Shown: positions 7,333-16,031 of the stretch, in pieces
Layout: every line of letters begins with the position of its first letter
How positions within the stretch are numbered: the first letter of the stretch is position 1
NCBI RefSeq assembly: GCF_014192215.1
Contig: NZ_JACHXP010000004.1
Location: 124,001 to 188,000, forward strand
DNA: 64,000 bases
Origin: Halomonas cerina
GTDB lineage: Bacteria; Pseudomonadota; Gammaproteobacteria; Pseudomonadales; Halomonadaceae
Reading direction: 5' to 3'
Notes under the pieces: model-generated
The model's input: the letters and a program-made list of their open reading frames with translations, nothing else
The model's database searches: none
Told to the model about the DNA's origin: nothing
Program-made: the position numbers and the translations under genes

Positions 7333-7631
7333 GCAAGACATCCTCCAGACCCTCCGGCAAGGTCGTCGCGACGGGCGGCGTGCTGCTCACGGCCTGCGCG
7401 GTCTGCTGCGCCCCGCTGGTCGTCCCTTTCCTGGCCGCGTTCTTCGCCGCCGGTGGAGTCGGCCTGACGCTGGCGGGACAGATCGGACTTGGCATCGCTG
7501 CGCTTGGCGCGGTCGGCGGTTATCTCTACCTGCGCCGTCGCGCCGCATCGAAAAGGGCCGGAAGCTGCGGTTGCGGACCGACCGGCGGATGCGCCGATGC
7601 GGGTCAAGCGCAGCGCGACCCGAGGGCCTGA
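7329..7631 (+). CDS. Small Cys-containing membrane protein (MerF/MerT-like)
   Basis: This 100-residue protein has two hydrophobic helices (residues about 13-40 and 45-67). The first begins with a Cys motif, TACAVCCAPLVVPFLAAFF. The tail carries a second Cys group (GSCGCGPTGGC). Vicinal Cys at the start of the first helix is how MerT/MerF-type proteins take up Hg(II), but similarity is limited to this layout. A good ribosome site (gagagga) precedes the ATG, and the ArsR gene starts 4 bp after the stop, so the two are co-transcribed. The likely role is metal or metalloid handling at the inner membrane; the ion is unknown. Confidence 0.6.
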   Translation: MSKTSSRPSGKVVATGGVLLTACAVCCAPLVVPFLAAFFAAGGVGLTLAGQIGLGIAALGAVGGYLYLRRRAASKRAGSCGCGPTGGCADAGQAQRDPRA

Positions 7632-7635
7632 GTCC

Positions 7636-7989
7636 ATGGCACACGGTTGCGGAAGCCAGAACAGCGACGACATCGTCGCCAGAAAACTGACCGCCCTCGC
7701 CCATCCCGTTCGCCTGGCGACGATTCGCCAGTTGGCGGCGGCGGGCCCCACCGGCCTGGCGGCAGGCAGGCTCGCCGAGCGCCTCGACGTGGCGCCGAAT
7801 GCGCTGACCTTCCACCTGCAGAAGCTGGCCGCCGCCGGCCTGGTCGAATCGCACCGCGAGGGCCAGTTCGTCTATTACCGCGCGGAGTTCGATGCCCTGC
7901 TGGCATTGACGGACCACCTGGTCGGTGCCTGCTGCAGCGAGGCCGAGGAAAGCTGTGGACCCCGCTGCCCCACGTCTCGCGACCGGTGA
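7636..7989 (+). CDS. ArsR-family metalloregulator
   Basis: The 117-residue winged-helix protein has HPVRLATIRQL and the recognition helix APNALTFHLQKLAAAGLV, followed by the wing EGQFVYYRAE. The C-terminus has a Cys cluster (ACCSEAEESCGPRC) that could coordinate a soft metal or As(III). The N-terminal CG before the first helix adds another possible ligand. It probably represses its own operon through the dyad at 7211-7234. Its ATG is 4 bp from the preceding stop. Ligand identity is not determined by the visible motifs. Confidence 0.88.
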   Translation: MAHGCGSQNSDDIVARKLTALAHPVRLATIRQLAAAGPTGLAAGRLAERLDVAPNALTFHLQKLAAAGLVESHREGQFVYYRAEFDALLALTDHLVGACCSEAEESCGPRCPTSRDR

Positions 7990-8043
7990 CCCTCCGCCTC
8001 GCCTGAGGGTCCATCCACACCGCTCATCAAAAGGGAGCGCAAG

Positions 8044-8493
8044 ATGATCCAGACAGCCCCCACCCAACCTTCCTGGCCCAGGGCGATCGGCATCGGGATC
8101 GCGGTGTCGGTGCTCACCGCCATCGTGATGATCGCCTTGTTGAAGGTCGGCGTATCACCCTTCCCGAAGCCCCCTTCCCTGGCTTTCGCCGAGACCCTGC
8201 TGGGACGGCCCCTGCCGATGCCGGTCGGCCTGCTCTTCCATACGGTCTACGTGACCTTCTGGTCGGTGGTGTTCGTGCGCTATTTCCCGCGCAAGACCCT
8301 GCCGACCGCGCTGGGCCTGGCCGCTGTGCTGTGGGTCGTGATCCTGGTGGTGTTCTTCCCCGTGGTGGGCTGGGGACTCGCCGGCCTGGCGATCGGTCCT
8401 CAACTGATTCCGGCGTCCGCCCTGCCGCACCTGCTGTTCGGCCTGCTGCTGTGGGGGCTGGACCGCTATGTCGGCGGGCATGGCGGGACATAA
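8044..8493 (+). CDS. Four-helix membrane protein of unknown function
   Basis: The 149-residue product has four hydrophobic segments (about 13-33, 57-77, 84-107 and 112-142) and a short polar N-terminus. A conserved-looking FHTVYVTFWSVVFVRYFP lies in the second helix region. The family was not recognised. It follows arsR by 54 bp with a good ribosome site (gggagcg) and precedes thioredoxin and CcdA-like genes on the same strand, so it is probably a member of the same operon. Confidence 0.7.
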   Translation: MIQTAPTQPSWPRAIGIGIAVSVLTAIVMIALLKVGVSPFPKPPSLAFAETLLGRPLPMPVGLLFHTVYVTFWSVVFVRYFPRKTLPTALGLAAVLWVVILVVFFPVVGWGLAGLAIGPQLIPASALPHLLFGLLLWGLDRYVGGHGGT

Positions 8494-8556
8494 CACCTCA
8501 TCCAACGAAGCCCGGCGGTCGATACCGCCTAAGTGATAGCAAGAGAAGAAATACTC

Positions 8557-8967
8557 GTGATTCAAAAGACACTCTCGGCCCTGACGAAATATGTCGTGTT
8601 GCTGTTTTCCCTGGTCCTGGCACCGGCGGCGATGGCGCTGGACGCCGAGCCGTTCAGCATGGAGCGATTCGAGGCGCTGCAGGAGCAAGGGGAAAGTGTG
8701 CTGGTGCACATCAGCGCGCCATGGTGTCCGAACTGCCAGAAGCAAAAGCAGATTCTCACCGAGTACCAGCAGCAGTACCCGGACGCCGGGCTGCATATCC
8801 TGAACGTGGACTACGACACCCAGAAGCAGTGGGTGACCCATTTCAAGGCCCCGTATCAGTCGACGCTGGTGCTGTTCTCGGGCACCGAGCAGGTCTGGTT
8901 CTCCGTCGGGGAAACCCGCAAGCAGCGGATTTTCGGCCAACTCAATGCCGTGACTGATGAGTCTTGA
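8557..8967 (+). CDS. Exported thioredoxin-fold protein
   Basis: The 136-residue protein has a signal peptide ending near AAMALDAEP and a thioredoxin-type active site, SAPWCPNCQKQKQIL, with CxxC. It is probably periplasmic and a partner of the CcdA/DsbD-like protein encoded by the next gene, which overlaps it by 11 bp. The GTG start was chosen because it follows aagagaag; a GTG eight codons upstream has no ribosome site. The CPNC active site suggests a reductase rather than an oxidase. Its target could be the Cys membrane protein or a metalloid-thiol intermediate, which is inferred. Confidence 0.85.
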   Translation: MIQKTLSALTKYVVLLFSLVLAPAAMALDAEPFSMERFEALQEQGESVLVHISAPWCPNCQKQKQILTEYQQQYPDAGLHILNVDYDTQKQWVTHFKAPYQSTLVLFSGTEQVWFSVGETRKQRIFGQLNAVTDES

Positions 8968-9664
8968 ACTGGCGGCGCTTCCCCTCGCCTTCCTGGCGGG
9001 GGTAGTGGGCATCCTGTCGCCCTGCGTCTGGCCCCTGGTACCGGTGGTCATCGCCTCGTCCGCCACCACCGGCCGCTTCGGCCCCCTGGCCCTGGCCGGA
9101 GGGCTGAGCCTGTCCTTCGCCCTGGCCGGCAGTGTGCTGATGTTCGTCCTGGTCAACCTGGGGCTGGACCCGGAATCTTTCCGTTACCTCGCCGCCGTCA
9201 TTCTGCTGGCTGCGGGGGCCGTGCTGGTGATCAAGCCCCTGGCCAATCGCCTGACATCGGGACTGTCGTTGGTAACGTCCCGATGGAATCTCGACGCCAG
9301 CGCCGAGCGCTGGTATGGCCAATTCGGCGTGGGCCTGCTACTGGGCCTCGTCTGGCTGCCCTGTGTGGGTCCCACCTTGGGCGCAGCGATCGGGCTGGCG
9401 TCCATGGGCCAGCAGATGGGCCTCGCCTTTCTGGTGATGCTGATGTTCGGCGCGGGCACGGCGGCGGTCCTGCTGGCGGCCGGCCTGTTGTCGAGGCGGG
9501 CGATCGCCCGCTGGAATGCCACGGCCATGAGGAGCGCGAACCTCGGTAAACGCCTGCTGGGCTGGACACTACTGCTGTTGGGAGGACTCGTGCTTACCGG
9601 CATCGACAAGGTCCTGCAGACCTGGGCGGTGCAGATGCTGCCCGCTTGGGTGACGGGCCTGTAG
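8957..9664 (+). CDS. CcdA/DsbD-type thiol electron-transfer membrane protein
   Basis: The 235-residue protein has six hydrophobic segments in two repeats. Each repeat has the Cys-Pro motif of the family: SPCVWPLVP near residue 22 and LPCVGPTLG near residue 134. CcdA/DsbD-beta proteins move electrons from cytoplasmic thioredoxin to periplasmic thioredoxin-like proteins through these two Cys. The gene overlaps the exported thioredoxin gene, so together they make a complete relay. It lies in an ArsR-controlled operon rather than with cytochrome c genes, which favours a stress role. Confidence 0.9.
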   Translation: MSLELAALPLAFLAGVVGILSPCVWPLVPVVIASSATTGRFGPLALAGGLSLSFALAGSVLMFVLVNLGLDPESFRYLAAVILLAAGAVLVIKPLANRLTSGLSLVTSRWNLDASAERWYGQFGVGLLLGLVWLPCVGPTLGAAIGLASMGQQMGLAFLVMLMFGAGTAAVLLAAGLLSRRAIARWNATAMRSANLGKRLLGWTLLLLGGLVLTGIDKVLQTWAVQMLPAWVTGL

Positions 9665-9777
9665 GGGATTCCTGCGGAACAGTCCTTGCGCCGGCGTTCA
9701 ACCGGGAAACCAGGAAGAGAGGCCGGAAAGCCTCGGCGAGGATGGAAGAGGAACATCACGCCAAGCCAGGAGGTACC

Positions 9778-10100
9778 ATGACAACGATCGATACCGCCAC
9801 CCTACATGACTGGCAGCGGCGACACCGGGATTTCACCCTGGTGGATACCCTGCCGGCCGAGGCCTTCGCCAAGGGACACCTGCCGGGGGCCATCAACATC
9901 GTCTCCGACGACATCATGGACGCGGCGCCCGCCGGCTTCCCGAGAGGCAGGCGACCATCGTCGTGTATTGTGCCAGCGAGGACTGCAAGCGGGCCGGCCG
10001 TGCCGCCGAACGCCTGACCCGCCTCGGCTACACCGAGGTCTACCACTATGGGGGCGGCAAAAGGGCCTGGTTGGCCGAGGGATTATCACTGGAACACTGA
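9778..10100 (+). pseudogene. Single-domain rhodanese, frameshifted
   Basis: The first part reads TLVDTLPAEAFAKGHLPGAIN in one frame. After about 60 codons the frame must drop by one base near 9945 to continue as ATIVVYCASEDCKRAGRAAE and end GGGKRAWLAEGLSLEH. With this one-base correction the gene is about 107 residues, normal for a rhodanese, and keeps the active-site Cys. The ribosome site (aggaggt) is strong. It is either a recent inactivation or a sequencing error. It lies between ccdA and the transporter in the same direction. Confidence 0.8.
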
Positions 10101-10115
10101 GAAGGATCCATTCCC

Positions 10116-11081
10116 ATGCGTGATTGGCTGGAACGCCAGCAATCCTGGATCTATCTGATCTTCATCCTGGCGGGTCTGGCCATCGGGCTGGGCCTGCCGG
10201 ACATGACATCCCGGCTGGAAGCCGTCCTCTGGCCGCTGCTCGGCGGGCTGCTCTATGCCACCTTCACCCAAGTGCCGCTGACGCGAATCGGCCAGGGCCT
10301 CAAGGACTGGCGCTTCCTGGTGGCCCTGCTGCTCGGCAACTTCGTGGTGATCCCCGGCGTGCTGGGCGGACTGATGACCCTCCTGCCACTGTCACCCGCC
10401 GTGCAAGCCGGCGTGCTGCTGGTGCTGCTCGTTCCTTGTACCGACTGGTTCATCAGCTTCACCCACCTCGGCAAAGGCGATGCCGGCAGGGCCATTGCCG
10501 CCACACCAGTCCTCCTGCTCGTGCAATTGATGACCTTGCCCGTCTATCTCTGGCTCTTTCTGGGCGCGGAATGGTTTCAGGCCGCGATCAGCACCCACCT
10601 CCTCAGCGCGTTTGCGGGGCTGATTCTCACCCCCTTGGCCCTGGCCTGGGTGACCGAGCGGCTGGCCGAGCGCAGCCTCAATGCCAGACGGTGGGCTCAT
10701 GGCTTGGGCATGCTGCCCGTGCCACTGCTTGCGCTGGTGGTCTTCGTCATCGCGGCATCCCAAGTGACGACCGTTACCGTCCTCAGCGGGGTGTTGCTGC
10801 AGGTGCTGTTGATCTTCGTCGCCTACTTGATCTTCGCCGCTTTCCTGGGCAAGACCCTTGGTAGACTGTTCCAACTCCCCACGCGTTCAGCCAGAACCCT
10901 GACCTTCAGCTTCGGCACCCGCAACTCCTTCGTGGTGCTGCCCATCGCCTTGGCGCTGCCCGAGGCCTGGCAAGCTGCCGTGGTGGTCATCGTCTTCCAG
11001 TCGCTGGTCGAACTGTTCGGCATGGTGGCCTACCTGAGCTGGGTGCCGGGCAAGTTGATCCCCGGGTCCTCTCCCTCCTAG
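10116..11081 (+). CDS. ACR3/SBF-type transporter (arsenical resistance-like)
   Basis: The 321-residue protein has about ten hydrophobic helices of the bile acid:sodium symporter fold. The segment LLVPCTDWFISFTHLGKGDA matches the Cys-containing fourth helix region that in Acr3 is essential for arsenite export. RTLTFSFGTRNSFVVLPIAL is the other conserved stretch. It is the last gene of the ArsR-led operon, 16 bp after the rhodanese. Efflux of an arsenite-like or thiolated metalloid is plausible, but it differs from classical Acr3 and the substrate remains open. Confidence 0.8.
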   Translation: MRDWLERQQSWIYLIFILAGLAIGLGLPDMTSRLEAVLWPLLGGLLYATFTQVPLTRIGQGLKDWRFLVALLLGNFVVIPGVLGGLMTLLPLSPAVQAGVLLVLLVPCTDWFISFTHLGKGDAGRAIAATPVLLLVQLMTLPVYLWLFLGAEWFQAAISTHLLSAFAGLILTPLALAWVTERLAERSLNARRWAHGLGMLPVPLLALVVFVIAASQVTTVTVLSGVLLQVLLIFVAYLIFAAFLGKTLGRLFQLPTRSARTLTFSFGTRNSFVVLPIALALPEAWQAAVVVIVFQSLVELFGMVAYLSWVPGKLIPGSSPS

Positions 11082-11347
11082 CCGCACGGCTCCGTGACGA
11101 CACCTCTCGGCGGCGCCTGGCGATCTGCACCATGGCGCCGACCAGAGGGTAGTTCACCGGACGAAACCCTTGAGTAAACCAAGCACTCATCAACCGAGAA
11201 ATCCGGTGAGTTAGAGAGTAGAGACCTTTGTGCGATAACCAGAAATCAACCAGATATTCCGGATATCCCTTTTTTTATCCACCTTTGCATCAAAAAATGC
11301 TAGAATCTCCGGCATCTATTGGACGCTAGAATAAAGAAGATTCCCGC
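11082..11347. promoter_or_regulatory. Regulatory region upstream of gluconokinase
   Basis: This 266-bp gap has no gene. Its last 150 bp are AT-rich, with a small dyad gatat-tccgg-atatc at 11253-11267, a T-run after it and a possible -10 hexamer (tagaat) about 45 bp before the ATG. The dyad could be a regulator site for gntK. Nothing else was seen. Confidence 0.4.
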
Positions 11348-11860
11348 ATGAAGGATACCGCCAGCAGCATTCTCGTCATGGGCGTTTCCGGGTCAGGAAA
11401 GTCTCATATTGGACGCCGTCTCGCCGAGACCCTCGACGCAACCTTCATCGATGCCGATGACCATCACAGCCCGGCGAACATCGCCAAGATGGCCCGTGGC
11501 GAACCCCTGAACGACGAGGACCGCGCCACCTGGCTGGCGACCCTGTCCGGTTTCTATCGGGACTATCGCGCCCAGGGCCAGCCCTTGGTCATCGGTTGCT
11601 CGGCATTGAAACGCCGCTACCGGGACATCCTGCGCCAGGGTGCGCCGGACCTGGCGATCCTCTATCTAGACGGCAGTCGCGGCGTCCTGCTGGAACGACT
11701 GGATACGCGGGGAGATCACTTCTTCGCCGGTGCCGATATGCTCGACAACCAGCTCGCCACCCTGGAGCCCCCCGGTGATGACGAGGCCATCCGCCTCGAT
11801 ATCCGGAAATCGCCACAGGACATCGTCGACGAATTCCTGGCCATCACCACCGGAAATTGA
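11348..11860 (+). CDS. gntK: Gluconokinase
   Basis: The 170-residue P-loop kinase has the Walker A motif MGVSGSGKSHIG at its N-terminus, followed by FIDADDHHSPANIAKMARGE, the gluconate-binding signature of the GntK family. CSALKRRYRDILR lies mid-protein. It phosphorylates D-gluconate to 6-phosphogluconate. Length is exactly that of the family. It is transcribed towards the galactonate operon and is separate from it. This gives the locus two entry routes into KDG-type sugar-acid metabolism. Confidence 0.93.
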   Translation: MKDTASSILVMGVSGSGKSHIGRRLAETLDATFIDADDHHSPANIAKMARGEPLNDEDRATWLATLSGFYRDYRAQGQPLVIGCSALKRRYRDILRQGAPDLAILYLDGSRGVLLERLDTRGDHFFAGADMLDNQLATLEPPGDDEAIRLDIRKSPQDIVDEFLAITTGN

Positions 11861-11959
11861 GTCAGGATTTTCCGACGGACACTTACGCAAAATACGGCGC
11901 CATAGCACCGCTTGCTCCGTTATCCTTTGTAGCCCTCTCCCTAGAAGAAAGGGATATTT

Positions 11960-12871
11960 CTACTTTCCTTCCACCGATTCATGATGATCGGCGAGTGCCA
12001 GGATACCGGCGAGGGTCGCGCGATCGCTTTCTACCTCGACCACCGGCACGCCATGTGTCTCGAGGGCGATGCGATACAGGGCATTCAGCGACGGGCTCCC
12101 CACCAGGATGACCTCCTGCTCGCCCTGAGCATGCTGAGCAAGCACTTCCGTGCCGATCAGCACGCCCGAGAGGAAGCCGGCCACCGACTCGGCGCCGAGC
12201 CCGGCATGCAGATGCCGGCTGCGGGTCTCGAACAGGGCATGCAGCACTCCCGCGGGGTGCCGGGCGGCAGCCAGGCCTTGGCGGAAGCCTGCCTCGTCGA
12301 GTCCCTCCCGGCCTCGCGAGGGTTCGCCGACCAGAGTGTGATAGCGCACCGCATGGTAGAGCTCGCCGGTCATCATGGTGGTGAAGTCGATCAGTCGTCC
12401 CTCCACCAACCGCGCCCACTTGCTGTGGGTTCCGGGCAGGCAGCAGACGCCCTGTTCAAGCTGCTTCAGCGCCAAAGCGCCGAAGGCCTGGACTTCCTCG
12501 CCGCGCATCACGTCCACGTGAGCATCGCGCACCGCCTTGAGGCCGGGGACGATCCAGGCCGCCTCGAGACCGGGGGCCGGCATCAGCCCTGCGGCAAGCT
12601 CCGCGGGACCGGCTGGCACCTCGAGTTGGGGCGCCTGACACCAGCCGCGGGCGGATCCGACCATGCCGGCGAGATATACCGGCACCCGGTCCCCATCCCG
12701 CCAGTCGCTCAGCTGAGCCGCGCAGTAGTGCGGAAACTCGTCGGCCGACAGTGCCCGCAGCCCGGCCTCCGAGCGGCGGCTGTCCAGGCACTCGCCGGTC
12801 TCGCGATCCACCAGAAAGGCCCGGAAGTTGCTGGTGCCCCAGTCCACGGCGATCAGGCGACGCCCCGTCAT
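11960..12871 (-). CDS. dgoK: 2-dehydro-3-deoxygalactonokinase
   Basis: The 303-residue protein begins RLIAVDWGTSNFRAFLVD, the phosphate-1 motif of the DgoK family. LPGTHSKWARL and the stretch DFTTMMTGELYHAVR follow. It phosphorylates 2-keto-3-deoxygalactonate with ATP to give KDPGal. The start overlaps the stop of dgoA (ATGA), showing translational coupling. It is the last gene of the operon that runs gntR-dctPQM-dgoDAK. Confidence 0.93.
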   Translation of the reverse strand: MTGRRLIAVDWGTSNFRAFLVDRETGECLDSRRSEAGLRALSADEFPHYCAAQLSDWRDGDRVPVYLAGMVGSARGWCQAPQLEVPAGPAELAAGLMPAPGLEAAWIVPGLKAVRDAHVDVMRGEEVQAFGALALKQLEQGVCCLPGTHSKWARLVEGRLIDFTTMMTGELYHAVRYHTLVGEPSRGREGLDEAGFRQGLAAARHPAGVLHALFETRSRHLHAGLGAESVAGFLSGVLIGTEVLAQHAQGEQEVILVGSPSLNALYRIALETHGVPVVEVESDRATLAGILALADHHESVEGK

Positions 12872-13524
12872 GCCACACCCTCCCCCTGCAACCGGTGCCA
12901 CTCGGCGACGAGTTCCCCCGCGATGCGTCCGACATCCTCGGCAGACCGGTCGGGCCGGTAGAGGTTGCCCCCGAAGCCGAAGCCGTCGATGCCCGCGGCG
13001 AGCCACTCGGCCATGTTGGCCCGCTCGATGCCCCCTACCGCCAGCACCGGCACTCGGGGCGGCAGGATGGCGCGGATGTCACGGTAGTAGCCAGGCCCGA
13101 GCCGGGCGGCTGGGAACAGCTTGAGCCCCCGCGCCCCGGCACGGACCGCGGCCAACGCCTCGGTGGGCGTCATGCAGCCGATCAGGGGCATCAGGTCATG
13201 GGCGAGGCCGACGGCGATGACCTCGGGGTCCGTGTTGGGGGTGACCAGCAGGGGGGTGCGCCGCTCGGCCAGCCGCTCGGCGTCCCTCGGGTCGAGCACC
13301 GTGCCGGCCCCCACCAGGACGCCCGTCGGGCAGCGGGCCACGGCGCGCTCGATGCTGGTCCAGGGATCGGGCGAGTTGAGCGGAATCTCGATCAGCCGGA
13401 ACCCCGCCGTCACCAGGGCATCGACGACGGGCTCGACCTCGTCGGGGGTGATGCCGCGCAGGATGGCCACCAGCGGCCGCGTCGCCAGAATCTCGTCGAG
13501 GAGCCTGTCTTGGGGTTGGGTCAT
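12868..13524 (-). CDS. dgoA: 2-dehydro-3-deoxy-6-phosphogalactonate aldolase
   Basis: The 218-residue class I aldolase has PLVAILRGITPDEV at the N-terminus, GAGTVLDPRDAERL for the second strand loop, and GARGLKLFPAARLGPGY, which holds the Schiff-base lysine (FPA region). It splits KDPGal into pyruvate and glyceraldehyde 3-phosphate. The start is 4 bp from the end of dgoD and its stop overlaps dgoK, so the three enzymes are made together. Length is normal for DgoA/Eda proteins. Confidence 0.93.
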   Translation of the reverse strand: MTQPQDRLLDEILATRPLVAILRGITPDEVEPVVDALVTAGFRLIEIPLNSPDPWTSIERAVARCPTGVLVGAGTVLDPRDAERLAERRTPLLVTPNTDPEVIAVGLAHDLMPLIGCMTPTEALAAVRAGARGLKLFPAARLGPGYYRDIRAILPPRVPVLAVGGIERANMAEWLAAGIDGFGFGGNLYRPDRSAEDVGRIAGELVAEWHRLQGEGVA

Positions 13525-13528
13525 GGGG

Positions 13529-14677
13529 TCACCACTCTGCCACCGCACCGTCCTCATGGGTCCACACCGGGTTGCGCCAGCGATGCCCCACCCGGGCGCG
13601 TTCCTCGACGAAGGCCTCGTCGATCTCGACCCCCAGTCCCGGTCCCTCGGGGATGGCGCAGAAGCCGTCCTCGATGACCAATGCCGACTTGTCCACCAAG
13701 TAGTCGAGGACATCGTTGTCGCGGTTGTAGTGGATACCCATGCTCTGTTCCTGAATGAAGGCGTTGTGGCTCACCGCATCGACCTGCAGGGACGCCGCCA
13801 GGGTCAGCGGCCCCAGCGGGCAGTGCGGCGCCAGGGCCACGTCATAGGCCGAGGCCAGCGCAGCGATCTTCAGGCCCTCGCTGATGCCGCCGCAGTGGGA
13901 GAGATCGGGCTGGACGATGTCGATCATGCCGTCGGCGAGCAGATCGCGGAACGCGAACCGGGTGTGCAGCCGCTCGCCGGTGGCCAGCGGATAGCCCAGG
14001 CCGCCGGCGATCTGCTTGAGGCAGGGCAGGTGCTCGGGGGTCACCGGCTCCTCGACGAACATCGGGTGGAAGGGCTCCAGCTCGCGCAGCAGCGCCTTGG
14101 CCATGGGCCGATGCACCCGGCCGTGGAAGTCGATGCCGATGCCCACGTCGGGCCCTACGGCATCGCGGGCTTCGGCCACCCTGGCCACGGCGTCATCGAC
14201 CTTGCGGTGGGAGTCGACGATCGCCAACTCCGGGGTGCCGTTCATCTTGAAGGCGGTGAATCCCTGTTCCACCAAGGCCTTGGCCCCGGCCGCCACATCG
14301 CTCGGGCGGTCGCCGCCGGTCCAGGCGTACATGCGCATCCGGTCGCGGATCCGACCACCCAGCAGTTGGTGCACGGGCACCCCCAGGTCGCGCCCCTTGA
14401 GGTCCCACAGCGCCTGGTCGATGCCGGCGATCGCTGACATCAGGATGGGACCGCCGCGGTAGAAGCCGCCGCGGTAGAGCGTGTTCCACAGGTGCTCGAT
14501 ACGGTGCGGGTCCTGACCGACCAGGTAGTCGGCGAGCTCATGGACCGCCGCCTCGACGGTGGCCGCCCGCCCCTCGATGACCGGTTCGCCCCAGCCATAG
14601 ACGCCGGCATCGGTCTCGATCTTGAGGAACAACCAGCGTGGCGGCACCTGCCAGGTCTTCAGTCGCGTAATCTTCAC
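13529..14677 (-). CDS. dgoD: D-galactonate dehydratase
   Basis: The 382-residue enolase-superfamily enzyme starts at a GTG preceded by cgagagg. [16 protein letters not shown] holds the first metal-binding Asp and the catalytic His. [11 protein letters not shown] and [10 protein letters not shown] hold the next metal ligands. [10 protein letters not shown] and [10 protein letters not shown] with the second catalytic His complete the GalD pattern. It dehydrates D-galactonate to 2-keto-3-deoxygalactonate. It sits directly downstream of the TRAP permease genes, which indicates that the transporter brings in galactonate or a related acid. Confidence 0.93.
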   Translation of the reverse strand: MKITRLKTWQVPPRWLFLKIETDAGVYGWGEPVIEGRAATVEAAVHELADYLVGQDPHRIEHLWNTLYRGGFYRGGPILMSAIAGIDQALWDLKGRDLGVPVHQLLGGRIRDRMRMYAWTGGDRPSDVAAGAKALVEQGFTAFKMNGTPELAIVDSHRKVDDAVARVAEARDAVGPDVGIGIDFHGRVHRPMAKALLRELEPFHPMFVEEPVTPEHLPCLKQIAGGLGYPLATGERLHTRFAFRDLLADGMIDIVQPDLSHCGGISEGLKIAALASAYDVALAPHCPLGPLTLAASLQVDAVSHNAFIQEQSMGIHYNRDNDVLDYLVDKSALVIEDGFCAIPEGPGLGVEIDEAFVEERARVGHRWRNPVWTHEDGAVAEW

Positions 14678-14729
14678 GGTTTACCTCTCGGAAATCGGGG
14701 AAGCGCCGCCGGCCGTAGCCGGCGCGAGA

Positions 14730-16031
14730 TCACACCAGCCACATGGCCAGGTTGGGCCAGAACAGCAGCGCGAACAGCACGCACAGCTGCAGGGCGATAA
14801 ACGGCAGCAGCGAGACGAAGATATCCTTGAGGCTGATCCCCGGTGGCGCCACGCCCTTGAGGTAGAAGGCCGCGGGACCGAACGGCGGCGACAGGAAGGA
14901 GACCTGCATGTTCACCGCGAACAGGATGCCGAACCAGATCGGGCTGTAGCCCAGCTGTTCGACGATCGGCACGAAGATCGGCAGCGTCAGCATCGCCACC
15001 CCGATCCAGTCGAGGAACATGCCCAGGACGATCAGGATCCCCATCATCACCAGGATGACCACGATCGGCGCCACGTCGAGCCCCAGGATCATGCCCGAGA
15101 TGAAGCGGTTGCCGCCCATCAGGTTGTAGACCCCCACCAGCGCCGCGGCACCGATGCCGATCCAGATGATCATGCCGCAGGTGACCAGCGTCTGGCCCAG
15201 GCTGCCGTGCAGGGTCTTCAGCGAGAACTCGCCACGCGCGACCACTGCCAGCAGCACGCCGAACACGCCCATGGCCGCGGCCTCGGTGACCGAGGCCACC
15301 CCGCCGTAGATGGTGCCCAGCACCAGCATCGCGATCAGCCCCGGCACGATGATCGCCTTGAGCGCCTGGCCACGGGTGGCGAAGCCCTCGTTGCGGTCGG
15401 CCTCGGTCATCGGCGGGCCCATCGCGGGGTTTTTCATGCAGCGCACCAGCACGTAACCGATGTAGGAGAGCATCAGGATCACCGCCGGGGTGATCGCTGC
15501 GGTGAACAGGTCGGCGATCGACTCCGAGGCGATCAGCCCGTAGATGATCAGCACGATGGACGGCGGCATCATGGTGCCGAGCGCCCCGCCGGCACACACC
15601 ACGCCGATCGACAAGTGCTTGTCGTAGCCCAGGCGCAGCATCTGCGGCAGGGCCAGGATCCCCAGCAGCACGATCTCGCCGCCGATGATCCCCGACAGCG
15701 CAGCCAGGAAGAAGGCCACCACGATGGTCTGCACCGCCACCCCGCCGGGGAGCCGGCCGGCGAACACGCGCATGGCGTTGAACAGGTCCTTGGCGATCCC
15801 CGAGCGGTCGAGCAGCGAGGCCATCAGCACGAACATCGGCACCGCCACCAGCGAGTACTCGGTGACGAAGCCATAGACCCGACTGGTGACCAGCGGCAGG
15901 GCATTGGGACCGAACCAGCCGAAGGTGAAGGCCAGCGCCACCAGGCCGGTGATGAAGGCCAGCGGCAGGCCGGTGACCAGCAGGGCGAAGATCGCCCCGA
16001 CCAGCAGAATCGTTCCATCGGCGATCGTCAT
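14730..16031 (-). CDS. dctM: TRAP transporter large permease subunit (DctM type)
   Basis: The 433-residue protein has about twelve hydrophobic helices and typical DctM segments such as TGLPLAFITGLVALAF, SLLDRSGIAKDLFNAM and GGALGTMMPPSIVLIIYGL. It is the sodium-driven pore of a tripartite TRAP system. Its start overlaps the end of dctQ by 4 bp. A longer in-frame reading would run back through dctQ and was rejected. Confidence 0.92.
   Translation of the reverse strand: MTIADGTILLVGAIFALLVTGLPLAFITGLVALAFTFGWFGPNALPLVTSRVYGFVTEYSLVAVPMFVLMASLLDRSGIAKDLFNAMRVFAGRLPGGVAVQTIVVAFFLAALSGIIGGEIVLLGILALPQMLRLGYDKHLSIGVVCAGGALGTMMPPSIVLIIYGLIASESIADLFTAAITPAVILMLSYIGYVLVRCMKNPAMGPPMTEADRNEGFATRGQALKAIIVPGLIAMLVLGTIYGGVASVTEAAAMGVFGVLLAVVARGEFSLKTLHGSLGQTLVTCGMIIWIGIGAAALVGVYNLMGGNRFISGMILGLDVAPIVVILVMMGILIVLGMFLDWIGVAMLTLPIFVPIVEQLGYSPIWFGILFAVNMQVSFLSPPFGPAAFYLKGVAPPGISLKDIFVSLLPFIALQLCVLFALLFWPNLAMWLV

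Noticed and set aside
7329..7631. Firm naming of the small Cys protein as a mercury transporter
   Set aside because: Only the Cys-plus-two-helix layout agrees; there is no merA, merP or merR nearby.
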